From an uncultured Rickettsiales bacterium (lineage in GTDB: Bacteria > Pseudomonadota > Alphaproteobacteria > Rs-D84), in the NCBI GenBank assembly GCA_900546225.1, contig URBZ01000001.1:1-64000 (forward strand): a stretch of 64,000 bases of DNA, read 5' to 3'. The position numbers were made by a program, and so were the translations under genes. The notes below the pieces were generated by a model. It searched no databases. It saw only the letters and a list, made by a program, of their open reading frames with translations, and was not told the origin of the DNA. Shown one piece after another: positions 33,271 through 42,198 of this stretch (positions are counted from its first letter, which is position 1; the number at the start of each line of letters is the position of its first letter).

Positions 33271-34989
33271 ATGTTGCGTTTTGGTCTGGCAATAATTGCA
33301 GCAACAATTTTATCATCGGCGCACGCTGCGCCGATTGATGTGCCAGACACACAAATCACCAATGATGACTTTGTCGCCACAGACGAAATATTAAATCGCA
33401 CGCCCGACGATACAAAATGCGCAACCGCCGCATTCGCAGATGCACTGGCGGCAACCGCCGATAAAATTCCCGCAGACGCGCATGAAAACGTTGTTCAACA
33501 ATGGGTACATCAAACCTTTGCAAATTCGGATGTATTGCGTCGCGTGTTGGCGTGCCCTGAAATTGTGGCAACCGCGGATGATGAAACAATAAAATTCTTG
33601 CCCATCGAATATACGTTTGCGGGTGGGCGCACAATTACCATAAACTATGAAACCCAGCCAAAGATTCTGAAACAACGTTTGGCATTATCGCAAAAGCGCG
33701 ACACATCGGCTGTTGCCAGTCCGCGTCTGGACGACGGTGCGGTGTGGACAAATACCGATCCCGCGTGGTATGCAATTATGGTTGTCCAGCACGGCGCACT
33801 GGACGCATTTGCGAATGCCGCCAGCAATCATACTATTTCACTGAACTATATCGCCGAACACATTGATGAACTGTACCCAAAAAACGACCGCTGCACCAGC
33901 CGCAGTGCAATCGCAGGCGACAAAGACATGGTAAATTTAGCCATGCACGAAACAGTCAATTTGGGCAAAGACGACACAAACGATTACTATGTTGCAGGCG
34001 ACATAAACCTGCAATGGATTTCATATTTGGAAATCGGTCTGGACGTGGCAATAACCGTCGTAACATTTGGTGGTGGCACGGTAATTCTGGGTATGACCAA
34101 GGCCGCACGCGCATCGCGCACATTGAAAAACCTGAGCACCACAATCAAGGTATTATCAAAATCGGACAAGGTTGCCGATTATGTCAAGGTTGCCAACCGT
34201 TATTCTAAAATTGCCGATGAATTAAAGAAGTTGGACAAGGTCAAAGATGCCGCATCATACGAAAAGAAATCCAAAGAAATGGCGGATTTGGCCAAAACTA
34301 TGCGCGAAATGGAACGTGCATCGGACGATGTTGCACAATATCGCAAGGCAACCGCCAGTTTTGCCGAAATCAACAAATATCGCCACGCACTGCGTGGTCT
34401 GCGCGCACCGCAGCGCGGTAACATCGTCGCACGCGCATGGCACGCATTTCGCGCGACGGGCACCGGCAACAAGGCCATTGCCAAGGGCGCACGCGTTGCA
34501 CGCAGCAGCACTGTTTCCGGACGCTTGCGCGATTGGTTGTTTGATTCAACAATGCGCAATGCGGGAATACTGGCACGTGTCGAACGTCAGGGTGGTCTGG
34601 TATACGGCGCGCTGAAATTTGTCGGCGGTATGTACGATTGGACAGAAACCAGCACCGGCGATTTCACAAACAATATTCAATTCGCGCCACTGTTGCTGTT
34701 GTCTGCGGACGATTTGGACCAAGGAAACGTTGTAAATTACGGCATGTGGCTGTTGTGGGCGGGCGACGCAACATCGGCGGCGGACGACGATGCCGCATAC
34801 TTGCAGGCAATGGACACCGCTGAAAAATTCTGGCAGGATTTGACCACCGTACAGGAACAGCAAAATAATCACGCGTGCGATGTTGATATCTATGTTGTGC
34901 GCCCAATCTTGCGCAACCCAGACACACCGGACGCAGAAATCTATTACCTGATTATGAATGACATTCCGTGGACAACACACAACGAATAA
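33271..34989 (+). CDS. Secreted or envelope protein of unknown function (572 aa)
   Basis: It starts 9 bp after the preceding gene and has a signal peptide (MLRFGLAIIAATILSSAHA, then APID). Residues ~20-240 form a mixed domain with few cysteines. One hydrophobic helix follows at ~253-275 (LEIGLDVAITVVTFGGGTVI), then a Lys/Ala/Glu-rich helical region (~280-390, KVADYVKVANRYSKIADELKK) that looks like a coiled coil. A C-terminal part with another apolar stretch (IQFAPLLLLSADDLD) ends the protein. The family is not recognised. The order of the three secreted genes, all closely spaced after the prepilin-peptidase-like gene, suggests a common assembly. Confidence 0.78.
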   Translation: MLRFGLAIIAATILSSAHAAPIDVPDTQITNDDFVATDEILNRTPDDTKCATAAFADALAATADKIPADAHENVVQQWVHQTFANSDVLRRVLACPEIVATADDETIKFLPIEYTFAGGRTITINYETQPKILKQRLALSQKRDTSAVASPRLDDGAVWTNTDPAWYAIMVVQHGALDAFANAASNHTISLNYIAEHIDELYPKNDRCTSRSAIAGDKDMVNLAMHETVNLGKDDTNDYYVAGDINLQWISYLEIGLDVAITVVTFGGGTVILGMTKAARASRTLKNLSTTIKVLSKSDKVADYVKVANRYSKIADELKKLDKVKDAASYEKKSKEMADLAKTMREMERASDDVAQYRKATASFAEINKYRHALRGLRAPQRGNIVARAWHAFRATGTGNKAIAKGARVARSSTVSGRLRDWLFDSTMRNAGILARVERQGGLVYGALKFVGGMYDWTETSTGDFTNNIQFAPLLLLSADDLDQGNVVNYGMWLLWAGDATSAADDDAAYLQAMDTAEKFWQDLTTVQEQQNNHACDVDIYVVRPILRNPDTPDAEIYYLIMNDIPWTTHNE

Positions 34990-35002
34990 TAATTTTTTCC
35001 CA

Positions 35003-35031
35003 TTGTATTTTTCTGAGCAAATACTTATACT
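35003..35031 (+). promoter_or_regulatory. Promoter of the 105-aa secreted protein gene
   Basis: TTGTAT (35003-35008), 17 bp, TATACT (35026-35031), 32 bp before the ATG. Confidence 0.55.
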
Positions 35032-35062
35032 GTTTGTATAAACAGGACAGGGGACACGTCAC

Positions 35063-35380
35063 ATGAAACGCATTTTATCTGTTTTATTGATTGCAATTAC
35101 GACCGCAACAACCGCGTCGGCATATCAGGTTTTATCGTCCAAGGAATTGGGTCAAAACGATGCAAAAAATCAAAACGTCGTTGTTAAATGCACAACCGAC
35201 ACGGGTCAGGTTTCAAACCAGACATGCAGTTTGCGCCGCTATGTAAAATGCACCGGCACGGGCAAGGCAAAAAAATGCAACGGTTGGCAACCATGGCGCG
35301 ATTTGCGCAACCCATCATCAGAATATGCCGATTGGCGCAGTGGCGCATCCGCATGCTGCCGCGAAATGGGCCTGCGATAA
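35063..35380 (+). CDS. Small secreted cysteine-containing protein (105 aa)
   Basis: A signal peptide (MKRILSVLLIAITTATTASA) precedes an ~85-residue basic mature protein. It has six cysteines (KCTTD, TCSLRRYVKC, KKCNGW, ACC) and an aromatic/acidic C-terminal half (NGWQPWRDLRNPSSEYADWR). The even cysteine number fits a disulfide-bonded periplasmic or secreted protein. It has its own promoter and terminator. I do not recognise the family; size and composition fit a small structural or inhibitor-like envelope protein, but no function is claimed. Confidence 0.75.
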   Translation: MKRILSVLLIAITTATTASAYQVLSSKELGQNDAKNQNVVVKCTTDTGQVSNQTCSLRRYVKCTGTGKAKKCNGWQPWRDLRNPSSEYADWRSGASACCREMGLR

Positions 35381-35387
35381 ACAGTAT

Positions 35388-35422
35388 TAAAAATGTCCGC
35401 CGTTCGGCGGACATTTTCTTTT
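35388..35422 (+). terminator. Terminator of the 105-aa gene
   Basis: AAAATGTCCGCC-GTTC-GGCGGACATTTTCTTTT. Confidence 0.9.
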
Positions 35423-35426
35423 ATTC

Positions 35427-35503
35427 TGGTGGATGTGATTGGACTCGAACCAACGACCTCTTCGATGTGAACGAAGCGCTCTAACCAACTGAGCTACACA
35501 TCC
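35427..35503 (-). tRNA. tRNA-Val (anticodon CAC)
   Basis: On the minus strand: acceptor GGATGTG/CACATCC, D arm TAGCTCAGTTGGTTAGAGC, anticodon stem CTTCG/CGAAG with loop TTCACAT, T arm GTTGGTTCGAGTCCAAT, discriminator A and encoded CCA. Confidence 0.95.
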
Positions 35504-35521
35504 AAAACGATGCATGTATTC

Positions 35522-35608
35522 TGGTGGGGATAGTGGGACTCGAACCCACACGGTCGCAATGACCAAAGGATTTTAAGTCCTCAGCGTCTACCATTCCGCC
35601 ATATCCCC
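35522..35608 (-). tRNA. tRNA-Leu (anticodon TAA)
   Basis: On the minus strand: acceptor GGGGATA/TATCCCC, anticodon loop CTTAAAA inside GAGGA/TCCTT, a long variable arm (class II tRNA), T arm TGTGGGTTCGAGTCCCAC and encoded CCA. It is 87 nt long. Confidence 0.95.
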
Positions 35609-35690
35609 GTGCATCAGAATATGCCTGAAAATATTAGTCCGTTCGCCCCCGCGCGTCAAGCAGAAAATTGCGCGTGCGCGCATATCATCA

Positions 35691-35990
35691 CACGTTCGGT
35701 ATGAATGTCACAACGGCAAATCCGGCGAAACATATAACATCGGCGGACATAACGAACGCAACAATATCACGATTGTGAACACGATTTGCGATATCTTGGA
35801 CAACCTGCGGCCACGCGCAGACGGCCATAAATAATACGCCGAACAAATCACATTCGTTGCCGACCGTGCCGGCCACGATTTCAGATACGCGATTGACGCC
35901 ACCAAACTGGAAACAGAATTGGGCTGGCGCGCCGACGAAACGTTCGACACCGGCATCGTTAAAACAGTAAAATGGTATCTGGAACATTAA
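35691..35990 (+). pseudogene. Relic of dTDP-glucose 4,6-dehydratase (rfbB), C-terminal ~100 codons
   Basis: The + frame reads ...GKSGETYNIGGHNERNNITI..., a TAA at 35832-35834, then ITFVADRAGHDFRYAIDATK and ELGWRADETFDTGI...VKWYLEH before a terminal stop at 35988-35990. These blocks match the C-terminal third of RfbB/RmlB (YNIGG-x-N-E, DRPGHD-x-RYAID, ELGW-x-P-x-E-x-F, T-x-x-W-Y). The N-terminal NAD-binding two thirds are absent, there is an in-frame stop, and the 5' border is abrupt. It is therefore a decayed fragment. It lies between oppositely oriented tRNA pairs, a common site of insertion and deletion. Confidence 0.85.
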
Positions 35991-36056
35991 AATCTGGGGT
36001 GGGGTGCATTTTCCCCTTGCAAAAGGGGCAAAGTTGATATAATATATCACACGCCT

Positions 36057-36143
36057 GCGGATATGGCGGAATTGGTAGACGCGCTAGTTTCAGGTACTAG
36101 TGGCAGCGATGCCTTGGAAGTTCGAGTCTTCTTATCCGCACCA
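36057..36143 (+). tRNA. tRNA-Leu (anticodon CAG)
   Basis: Acceptor GCGGATA/TATCCGC, anticodon stem CTAGT/ACTAG with loop TTCAGGT, long variable arm, encoded CCA at the 3' end. A TATAAT lies at 36038-36043, about 14 bp upstream. Confidence 0.95.
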
Positions 36144-36148
36144 GTTTT

Positions 36149-36224
36149 GGGGTTGTAGCTCAGTTGATAGAGCGCTACGTTCGCATCGTAGAGGTCGTGG
36201 GTTTGAGTCCCATCAGCTCCACCA
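36149..36224 (+). tRNA. tRNA-Ala (anticodon CGC)
   Basis: The acceptor GGGGTTG/CAGCTCC contains the G3-U70 wobble pair, the main alanine identity element. Anticodon loop TTCGCAT (CGC), T arm GTGGGTTTGAGTCCCAT, encoded CCA. It is 5 bp after tRNA-Leu, so the two are cotranscribed. Confidence 0.95.
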
Positions 36225-36229
36225 GAAAT

Positions 36230-36262
36230 AAAAACCACCCACACGGGTGGTTTTTGTTTTTG
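36230..36262 (+). terminator. Terminator of the Leu-Ala tRNA unit
   Basis: AAAACCACCC-ACAC-GGGTGGTTTTTGTTTTT. Confidence 0.9.
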
Positions 36263-36284
36263 TCTGATGGGTGTGCACAAAAAA

Positions 36285-36319
36285 ATCTATTCTCTATTAT
36301 CTATGCTCTATTATCTATT
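36285..36319. repeat. TCTATTATCTATGC tandem repeat
   Basis: Three imperfect units (TCTATTC, TCTATTATCTATGC, TCTATTATCTATTA). The same motif is at 7605-7635 and 27155-27185. Confidence 0.7.
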
Positions 36320-36337
36320 AAAAACTTGTTTTTTCCC

Positions 36338-36367
36338 TTGCTCTGATTTTCGCAATTTTGCTAAGAT
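36338..36367 (+). promoter_or_regulatory. Promoter of the 889-aa secreted protein gene
   Basis: TTGCTC (36338-36343), 18 bp, TAAGAT (36362-36367), 11 bp before the ATG. It is of moderate quality. Confidence 0.45.
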
Positions 36368-36377
36368 TTAACCAGAG

Positions 36378-39047
36378 ATGAAGAAAATTCTGGCTTTTGT
36401 GTGTTGTTGCATTATGTGCATTGCTGCGTCTGACGCGGCTGTGCGTGATGGTAATGCGAAAAATCGCACAAATTCCACCACAGCCGCGCCCGTTGCGCAA
36501 CGTATTTCGACAACCGAACGCGGCACGCAACGCACAACATCACGACTGGCCGCGCCCGCGCGCAGTACCGCCGCGCCACGCACCACAACCACCACATCGC
36601 GCAGTGCGACCACCGCACGCGCCGCATCCGTTGCACAAACCGTATCGCCACGTACCACAACAACAACCAGTACCGCACGCAGTGCGACCACCGTATCGCC
36701 ACGCGCCGCAACAAACACGACAACCGTTGATTTGACCGAAACGCGCACCGGCGCGGCATATGAACAGTGCAAGAACGCATACTTTTCATGCATGGATCAA
36801 TTCTGTCAGTTAAAGAATGACGACTATCGCCGTTGCTCGTGCAGTGACCGCGTATTAGAATTGGCAGAAATTCGCGACGTGATGCAGGACGCGGGCGACC
36901 AACTGACCGTGTTTAACGAAAATTTGGACACCGTTGGCATGACCGCGGCACAGGCATCCGCCATGAAGACCGCGTCAGAGGGGGAAAATGCCCTGACATC
37001 TGATAAATCTGCGTCCAAGGCATTGTTACAGGCGATTATGAACTCTATTCGTGGCGAAGACAGCACCGTTGGTGGCAAATTCACCGATTTGAACAGCATC
37101 AACATATCATTTGATACGGCAAACGCGTTTGGCACACTGGACGCCGGTGCGGCAATCGCGGCATATAATGGGAAAAATCTGTACACCGCCGTGTACCCCC
37201 AGTGTCGCAATGCGGTGCGTGCTGATTGTAATGACGCGTCACTGCAACGCGCAATCAACGCATACCTGATGGCGATTGAACAGGATTGCAACACCGTCCA
37301 GACCGCGATTGAAACCACACAAAAGCAAATGAAATCTGCCGTCCGCGAGAGCAGTGCAATGCTGGATTTGGCACGCGTTGAAAACCGCCGCAATCATAAT
37401 TCTGATGATATTACAACATGCGTGAACAATGTTGAATCCGCAATTTTAAGCGAGGAAGTTTGCGGTGCAAACTATCACAAATGTTTGGACAACGGCGAAT
37501 TTATCGATATTTCGACCGGCAAGCCCATCGCAGGTGTGGAAAAGTTTTACGAACTGGAAAATCTGTTGAAATTTGCCGATGGCGTGGGCGCATCAGAACA
37601 ACAGTTGTCCAAGGTTAAATCAAACCGCACATTCGTCCAGAATTTTGAAAAACGCACCAAGAAATTCGCGCAACCTGCATTGGACAAGTGTACCGAGCAA
37701 GCCGACACGGTCTGGGCGGAATATTTGGACAAGGCATTGTTATCAATATACTATGCCCAGAAATCCAAAGTGGCCGAGATAAAGCAGGGCTGTTTTGATT
37801 TTGTGTCCACATGCTATATGAATGGCGAAGCGGGCTTGACCGCGGCAATGAAAGAATTGGCTGGCGACGACAGTATTGTCTTGCAACCGGACAAGGTTAC
37901 ACTGACCAAAACAATGTGCAGCGATTACATCAATTCGTGCAATTATATGTTTGATGGCGACATCATTGCCAAGTACATCGAAAATCGCCAAGACACCGAT
38001 ACACTGACCGCGTGCCGTGCGGTGGCCCAGCAATGCTTTGATAAATTCGGTGGCACAGGGTACGAGAATTTCTATTACCCATACAGTGGTCTGTTCTCAA
38101 CCGGCAAGGCATTGGATTGGTTCACACTGTACGAATACACACTGGGCGATGATGCAAATGCAACGCCCATCAGATCCGAAGAGCCGGTATCTGAATGCGC
38201 ACGCCAGTTGAAAGAAATTGATTCATGCAGTTCCCCAGAAATACTGGCCAAGGCATTTGGTGGATTTGACGTTATCAAGGCCAAAAAGGGCAAGGCACAG
38301 GTTGTCACATACTATCTGATCAGTGACAAAGAGGCCGAAGAATCCACCACCGAAAAAACATACAGACGGTACGGTTCGTTGGAATTGACCAAAACAAATG
38401 CCCTGACCACGATGGATGGCACATCATTGACAGGCAAATACCCACTGTACGATCACCAGCCGCGTACAACGGGCGTTGCAACCGAAATGTACAACCAGAT
38501 TGTCGACATTTTGACAACACAGTGCACAAACTTGCAGGGACGCTTTGTTGAATTGCAATTCGTCAAAGACGGCGCATACGATGAAACAAACGTGTGTCTG
38601 GCCACGTTCACGGGTTACAGTGCATATGACACACTGAGACAGAGTTACGGCATCGCAGACGCGGAAAACATGTGTCCGCGCGATTACGGATTGTCCGTTG
38701 ACATTCAATCGTGGGGCGCGTGCCAGTGCTGGGAAAACGGTGGTCGCCGCAGTAAATTCGGCACAAGTGCAAAATGCGCACCCGTATTGCCGCTGGACGT
38801 TCCAGAAGACAAACAAGAATTGGTTTCAGATGACGTTCTGTGCAACGCCACCAGCGTTTCCGATAATGCAAAATTGGGCACAGCCACCAAGAAATCCGTA
38901 TGGTGTTTGCAAAGTGGCACATCCGCAGGTATGTCCGTCAAGAATCAAGTGTGCCCATTAGAGAGCACAAAACTGAACAAAGATGGCACTTGCGGTGGGC
39001 TGGGCAAAGATACATTGAAAAACCTGCCAGAGGGGATTACGAACTAA
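36378..39047 (+). CDS. Large secreted cysteine-containing protein (889 aa), unknown function
   Basis: A signal peptide with an unusual cysteine cluster (MKKILAFVCCCIMCIAASDA) precedes a Thr/Ala/Arg/Ser-rich, low-complexity stalk (~residues 22-120). The body has regularly spaced cysteines (YFSCMDQFCQLKNDDYRRCSC near 135-155) and helical segments (AIETTQKQMKSAVRES). The C-terminal third is cysteine-rich with aromatic patches (YENFYYPYSGLF, QSWGACQCWENGG). I do not recognise the family. Composition and export suggest a surface or periplasmic protein. It is a single-gene unit between the tRNA cluster and the convergent lpx genes. Confidence 0.8.
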   Translation: MKKILAFVCCCIMCIAASDAAVRDGNAKNRTNSTTAAPVAQRISTTERGTQRTTSRLAAPARSTAAPRTTTTTSRSATTARAASVAQTVSPRTTTTTSTARSATTVSPRAATNTTTVDLTETRTGAAYEQCKNAYFSCMDQFCQLKNDDYRRCSCSDRVLELAEIRDVMQDAGDQLTVFNENLDTVGMTAAQASAMKTASEGENALTSDKSASKALLQAIMNSIRGEDSTVGGKFTDLNSINISFDTANAFGTLDAGAAIAAYNGKNLYTAVYPQCRNAVRADCNDASLQRAINAYLMAIEQDCNTVQTAIETTQKQMKSAVRESSAMLDLARVENRRNHNSDDITTCVNNVESAILSEEVCGANYHKCLDNGEFIDISTGKPIAGVEKFYELENLLKFADGVGASEQQLSKVKSNRTFVQNFEKRTKKFAQPALDKCTEQADTVWAEYLDKALLSIYYAQKSKVAEIKQGCFDFVSTCYMNGEAGLTAAMKELAGDDSIVLQPDKVTLTKTMCSDYINSCNYMFDGDIIAKYIENRQDTDTLTACRAVAQQCFDKFGGTGYENFYYPYSGLFSTGKALDWFTLYEYTLGDDANATPIRSEEPVSECARQLKEIDSCSSPEILAKAFGGFDVIKAKKGKAQVVTYYLISDKEAEESTTEKTYRRYGSLELTKTNALTTMDGTSLTGKYPLYDHQPRTTGVATEMYNQIVDILTTQCTNLQGRFVELQFVKDGAYDETNVCLATFTGYSAYDTLRQSYGIADAENMCPRDYGLSVDIQSWGACQCWENGGRRSKFGTSAKCAPVLPLDVPEDKQELVSDDVLCNATSVSDNAKLGTATKKSVWCLQSGTSAGMSVKNQVCPLESTKLNKDGTCGGLGKDTLKNLPEGITN

Positions 39048-39058
39048 GTTAGTTTATC

Positions 39059-39096
39059 GCAAAAAACACACCGCCAAATGGCGGTGTATTTTTTAG
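39059..39096. terminator. Bidirectional terminator between the 889-aa gene and lpxB
   Basis: ACACCGCC-AAAT-GGCGGTGT is flanked by an A-run and TTTTTTAG, between convergent genes. Confidence 0.88.
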
Positions 39097-39106
39097 TATC
39101 CGTAAA

Positions 39107-40279
39107 TTATTTCCGACGGGCGGCGGCGGCCGCACGAACACCATCGGCAATCAATGCCGCCGGCGTACCACCATCGCGACGCCACAATTTATCCGCACGT
39201 GCCAAATCCGCAATCATTTTATTACGCACAGATGGAATCGATAACTGGCCAACCGCATCCAAAACGTTTTCTGCTGTGGCGTCCCCACCCAGATATTCTG
39301 GGTACACGCCGTGATTCAATAATATATTGACCAGCGACACCCATTTAATACGAATAACCTGACGCACCAACCATGCGGTAATCGGATTCATTTTATAAAT
39401 GATAATCGCGGGTATATGCAACATCGCCAATTCTGCGGATACCGTGCCACTGGCCGCAATCGCCATATATGATTTGGCATACGCCGAATAACGCTGGGAC
39501 GACGGAATCAACGTTGTTGGTACGCGCCAGCGCGCAACCTGTGCACGCACATAATCGGCCGTGGTTTCAACCGTTGGAATAACAAATTTATAGCCCGCAT
39601 ACCCGTTCGCAATCAGCGTTTCCGCCGTGCGACGAAAAATCGGCATCAGACGTTTAACCTCTGACATACGACTGCCGGGGACAAGGGTGATAATTTTTTC
39701 CGCGTCCCCATCGTGATAATGCGCCGATTTATACTTGCCAATCAAACCGTCCGAAATAGGGTGACCGACCGCAACCGTATCCAGACCATATTTGGTAAAA
39801 TACGGCACTTCGAAATCAAAAAACGCATACAGCTTGTCGAACATTTCGGCATACTGTTTCGCGCGTGATGGACGCCACGCCCAAACCTGTGGCGCAACCA
39901 CATGATGGAATTTTAATCCGTCTGCAATCAGCGCGCGTCCCGCGGGCATTTTGCGTACCTGCGTAATAACATTACGCGCAAACCCTGGGGCATCAATCGT
40001 CAAAACAACGTCCGGACGCGCCGCGATAATTGCATCGGCGGTCTGGCGAATGCGACGCAATAATGTACGCGCGTGGGCTGCAACCTCAAACACGCCCATA
40101 ACAGCCAAATCGCCCATTGGGAACAGGGACTGTAACCCCGCCGCCTTCATATTTTCGCCACCAATACCAATGAATTTTGCATCAGGCATTTCCGCCATAA
40201 TGCGCGCACCTAAAACATCGCCGGACACTTCGCCGGCGATGATAAATACTGTCAAATTTTTATCTGTTTTATTCTGCAT
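39107..40279 (-). CDS. lpxB: Lipid-A-disaccharide synthase
   Basis: LpxB joins UDP-2,3-diacylglucosamine and lipid X to make the lipid A disaccharide at the inner membrane. The 390-aa GT-B enzyme has the family signatures AGEVSGDVLGARIM at the N-terminus, GIGGENMKAAGL, DAPGFARNVITQVRK, APQVWAWRPSRAKQ and the C-terminal SGTVSAELAMLHIPAIIIYKMN. The ATG at 40279 overlaps the end of lpxA by 11 bp, which sets the start. lpxI or lpxH is not adjacent. Confidence 0.97.
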   Translation of the reverse strand: MQNKTDKNLTVFIIAGEVSGDVLGARIMAEMPDAKFIGIGGENMKAAGLQSLFPMGDLAVMGVFEVAAHARTLLRRIRQTADAIIAARPDVVLTIDAPGFARNVITQVRKMPAGRALIADGLKFHHVVAPQVWAWRPSRAKQYAEMFDKLYAFFDFEVPYFTKYGLDTVAVGHPISDGLIGKYKSAHYHDGDAEKIITLVPGSRMSEVKRLMPIFRRTAETLIANGYAGYKFVIPTVETTADYVRAQVARWRVPTTLIPSSQRYSAYAKSYMAIAASGTVSAELAMLHIPAIIIYKMNPITAWLVRQVIRIKWVSLVNILLNHGVYPEYLGGDATAENVLDAVGQLSIPSVRNKMIADLARADKLWRRDGGTPAALIADGVRAAAAARRK

Positions 40280-41072
40280 TTTTAGCCGTGCCAATTCCAC
40301 GCTTTGAACGATTTTCGATAAAGTCAATCGCGTCCATCGCGTATTTGTTGTTCTTTACTTCCTTGCGCACACGGGCCAAGCGATCGGCAACCGTACCATC
40401 GCTGTTGCGGAAAACCGCAGAATATACATTGTGAATCGCGTGCATATCTTCGTTTGTAAAACCATGACGCATCAATCCAACGCGGTTGATTGTACGATAC
40501 ACTGCGCGTGGATTACCATCGTAAATCGCATATGGCAAAACATCGTTACCAACGCCCGACATACCGCCAATAAACGCATTACGGCCAATACGCGCGAACT
40601 GCAATACCATCACGCCACCGGACAAGATTGCGAAATCTTCGACCTCTACGTGGCCGGCAACCTGAACCAAGTTCGACATAACAACGCTGTTGCCAATCTT
40701 GCAATCATGACCAACGTGTGCATTCACCATAATCTGGCAATCATCGCCAATAACCGTACCATCAGACGCCGGTGTTCCCGAATGAATTGTTACGTATTCA
40801 CGAATCTTGCAACGTTTGCCGATGCGCAGACCGGTCATTGCGGCTTCGTCCTGCCATTTCAAATCCTGACTCATCACGCCCAACACGGCAAAAGGGTACA
40901 CGATGGAATCATCACCGATTGACGTTTTGCCATCAATAACAACATTAGAAATCAATTCCACGCGTTCGCCCAAAACAACGTTCGACCCGACGATGCAATA
41001 CGGCCCAATTTTGCAGTCCGCGCCCAGCACAGCACCATCATGAATAATCGCAGTTGGATGTATATAAGTCAT
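40269..41072 (-). CDS. lpxA: UDP-N-acetylglucosamine acyltransferase
   Basis: LpxA performs the first lipid A step, O-acylation of UDP-GlcNAc from acyl-ACP. The 267-aa protein is a left-handed beta-helix with hexapeptide repeats (IHDGAVLGADCKIGPYCIVG, VVIDGKTSIGDDSIV). It carries the LpxA-specific block QDLKWQDE ... IREYVTIHSGT, the catalytic His region in MVNAHVGHDCKIGN, and a C-terminal helical domain (MRHGFTNEDMHAIHNVYSAVF). The start at 41072 (MTYIHPTAIIHDGA) follows GGGAAT. It is coupled to lpxB by overlap. Confidence 0.97.
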   Translation of the reverse strand: MTYIHPTAIIHDGAVLGADCKIGPYCIVGSNVVLGERVELISNVVIDGKTSIGDDSIVYPFAVLGVMSQDLKWQDEAAMTGLRIGKRCKIREYVTIHSGTPASDGTVIGDDCQIMVNAHVGHDCKIGNSVVMSNLVQVAGHVEVEDFAILSGGVMVLQFARIGRNAFIGGMSGVGNDVLPYAIYDGNPRAVYRTINRVGLMRHGFTNEDMHAIHNVYSAVFRNSDGTVADRLARVRKEVKNNKYAMDAIDFIENRSKRGIGTAKNAE

Positions 41073-41155
41073 AATAAATTCCCACTTTTTTCGTTTATTT
41101 CGTGGGAAATAGTACATTATTATGACTTTGATTGGTATAAAATAAATATAACAAA

Positions 41156-42160
41156 TTATAACAGACCACGCAATGCACGCATTGCCCCGCGCAGGTCAAG
41201 CACGCGCCGCATCGCAACCAGCCCCAGCGCAGTCACAACCGGCATAACCGTAATCACACCGAACAGCACCAGTACGGTCGCAAATAAACATTCCGCCAAA
41301 TCCGCATGCACGCTGTCCCTGTGCCAAATGGTCAATGCCGCCGACATAAACGACACCACCATCAATCCCAAGAATACCGGCACGGATTCTGTCATTACGA
41401 ACAGCACCACACACAACGCCGCGACAAAACGGAACATCCATTTTAACTTTATGTACGCCGATGCGTGAATTGCACCACGCGAATTTATGTTCTGCAATGC
41501 AACAACCGCCGCCAGCGTCGCCGCAATCAACACCAAGAACAGCAAATGAAACGCCGTCAACGCCCCCAGTTGCCCAAACCGGAAAAATTCAGGTTGCATC
41601 AATATTGCAGTTGTCGTCGCCCCAATAACCAGCAACGTACCCGCAATCGGACGCATTTCTGCGCGTGCGCTGCGACCAAACAATACACCCAATGCAACCG
41701 CGCCAATCTGTAACAGCGGGCCCCACCACGCATGCGTATCAGACAGGCCAACCACCAATACCACCAACGCTGCCGCCACCCACGCGCGACGTCCACGTAA
41801 ATATGGTGTTACTTTCGATAAATCCGCCCCCCGTGCATGCGACGTAATAAACATCGACGCCACAAACACAATCGCCGCAATCATAAACGGCAACACAGTC
41901 GCGTTATCACGCAACACCGCATAGTTGCCCCCAAACAGCACAATCCAACACAGCGTCATAACAACCGTCGTTACACATGTACGCAAACCCGCGTTCTGGC
42001 GCGTCCAGCCCAAACGGCCCAAGAAATCCGCCCCATACATATACGCCATCGCAAACAATGGCCCACTTAAAATCGCCCACCACAAAAACGCCGGCGCATA
42101 CAATGCCGCGTTGTTAAACGCGCTGACCGCACTTTGCACAATAATTGCATCATCAAACAT
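41156..42160 (-). CDS. Polytopic inner-membrane protein, unknown function
   Basis: The 334-aa protein has about nine or ten hydrophobic helices (for example FLWWAILSGPLFAMAYMY, LPFMIAAIVFVASMFI, WVAAALVVLVVGL, LLFLVLIAATLAAVVAL, VPVFLGLMVVSFMSAALTI) with short loops. A conserved-looking cytoplasmic loop contains WTRQNAG. The ATG at 42160 was chosen (AAAAGGCAAG upstream); the longer frame has no start signal. It is divergent from the methyltransferase gene, with only ~38 bp between start codons. No transporter family motif is recognisable. Confidence 0.7.
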   Translation of the reverse strand: MFDDAIIVQSAVSAFNNAALYAPAFLWWAILSGPLFAMAYMYGADFLGRLGWTRQNAGLRTCVTTVVMTLCWIVLFGGNYAVLRDNATVLPFMIAAIVFVASMFITSHARGADLSKVTPYLRGRRAWVAAALVVLVVGLSDTHAWWGPLLQIGAVALGVLFGRSARAEMRPIAGTLLVIGATTTAILMQPEFFRFGQLGALTAFHLLFLVLIAATLAAVVALQNINSRGAIHASAYIKLKWMFRFVAALCVVLFVMTESVPVFLGLMVVSFMSAALTIWHRDSVHADLAECLFATVLVLFGVITVMPVVTALGLVAMRRVLDLRGAMRALRGLL

Positions 42161-42164
42161 AAAC

Positions 42165-42192
42165 TTGCCTTTTGATTTTGTTGAATTATTAT
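42165..42192 (+). promoter_or_regulatory. Candidate leaderless promoter of the methyltransferase gene
   Basis: TTGCCT (42165-42170), 16 bp, TATTAT (42187-42192), followed after 6 nt by ATG at 42199. Confidence 0.4.
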
Positions 42193-42198
42193 ATGCAC

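Noticed and set aside
35688..36050. 120-codon minus-strand frame between the tRNA pairs
   Set aside because: It is antisense to the rfbB relic, whose + strand reading shows clear family blocks.
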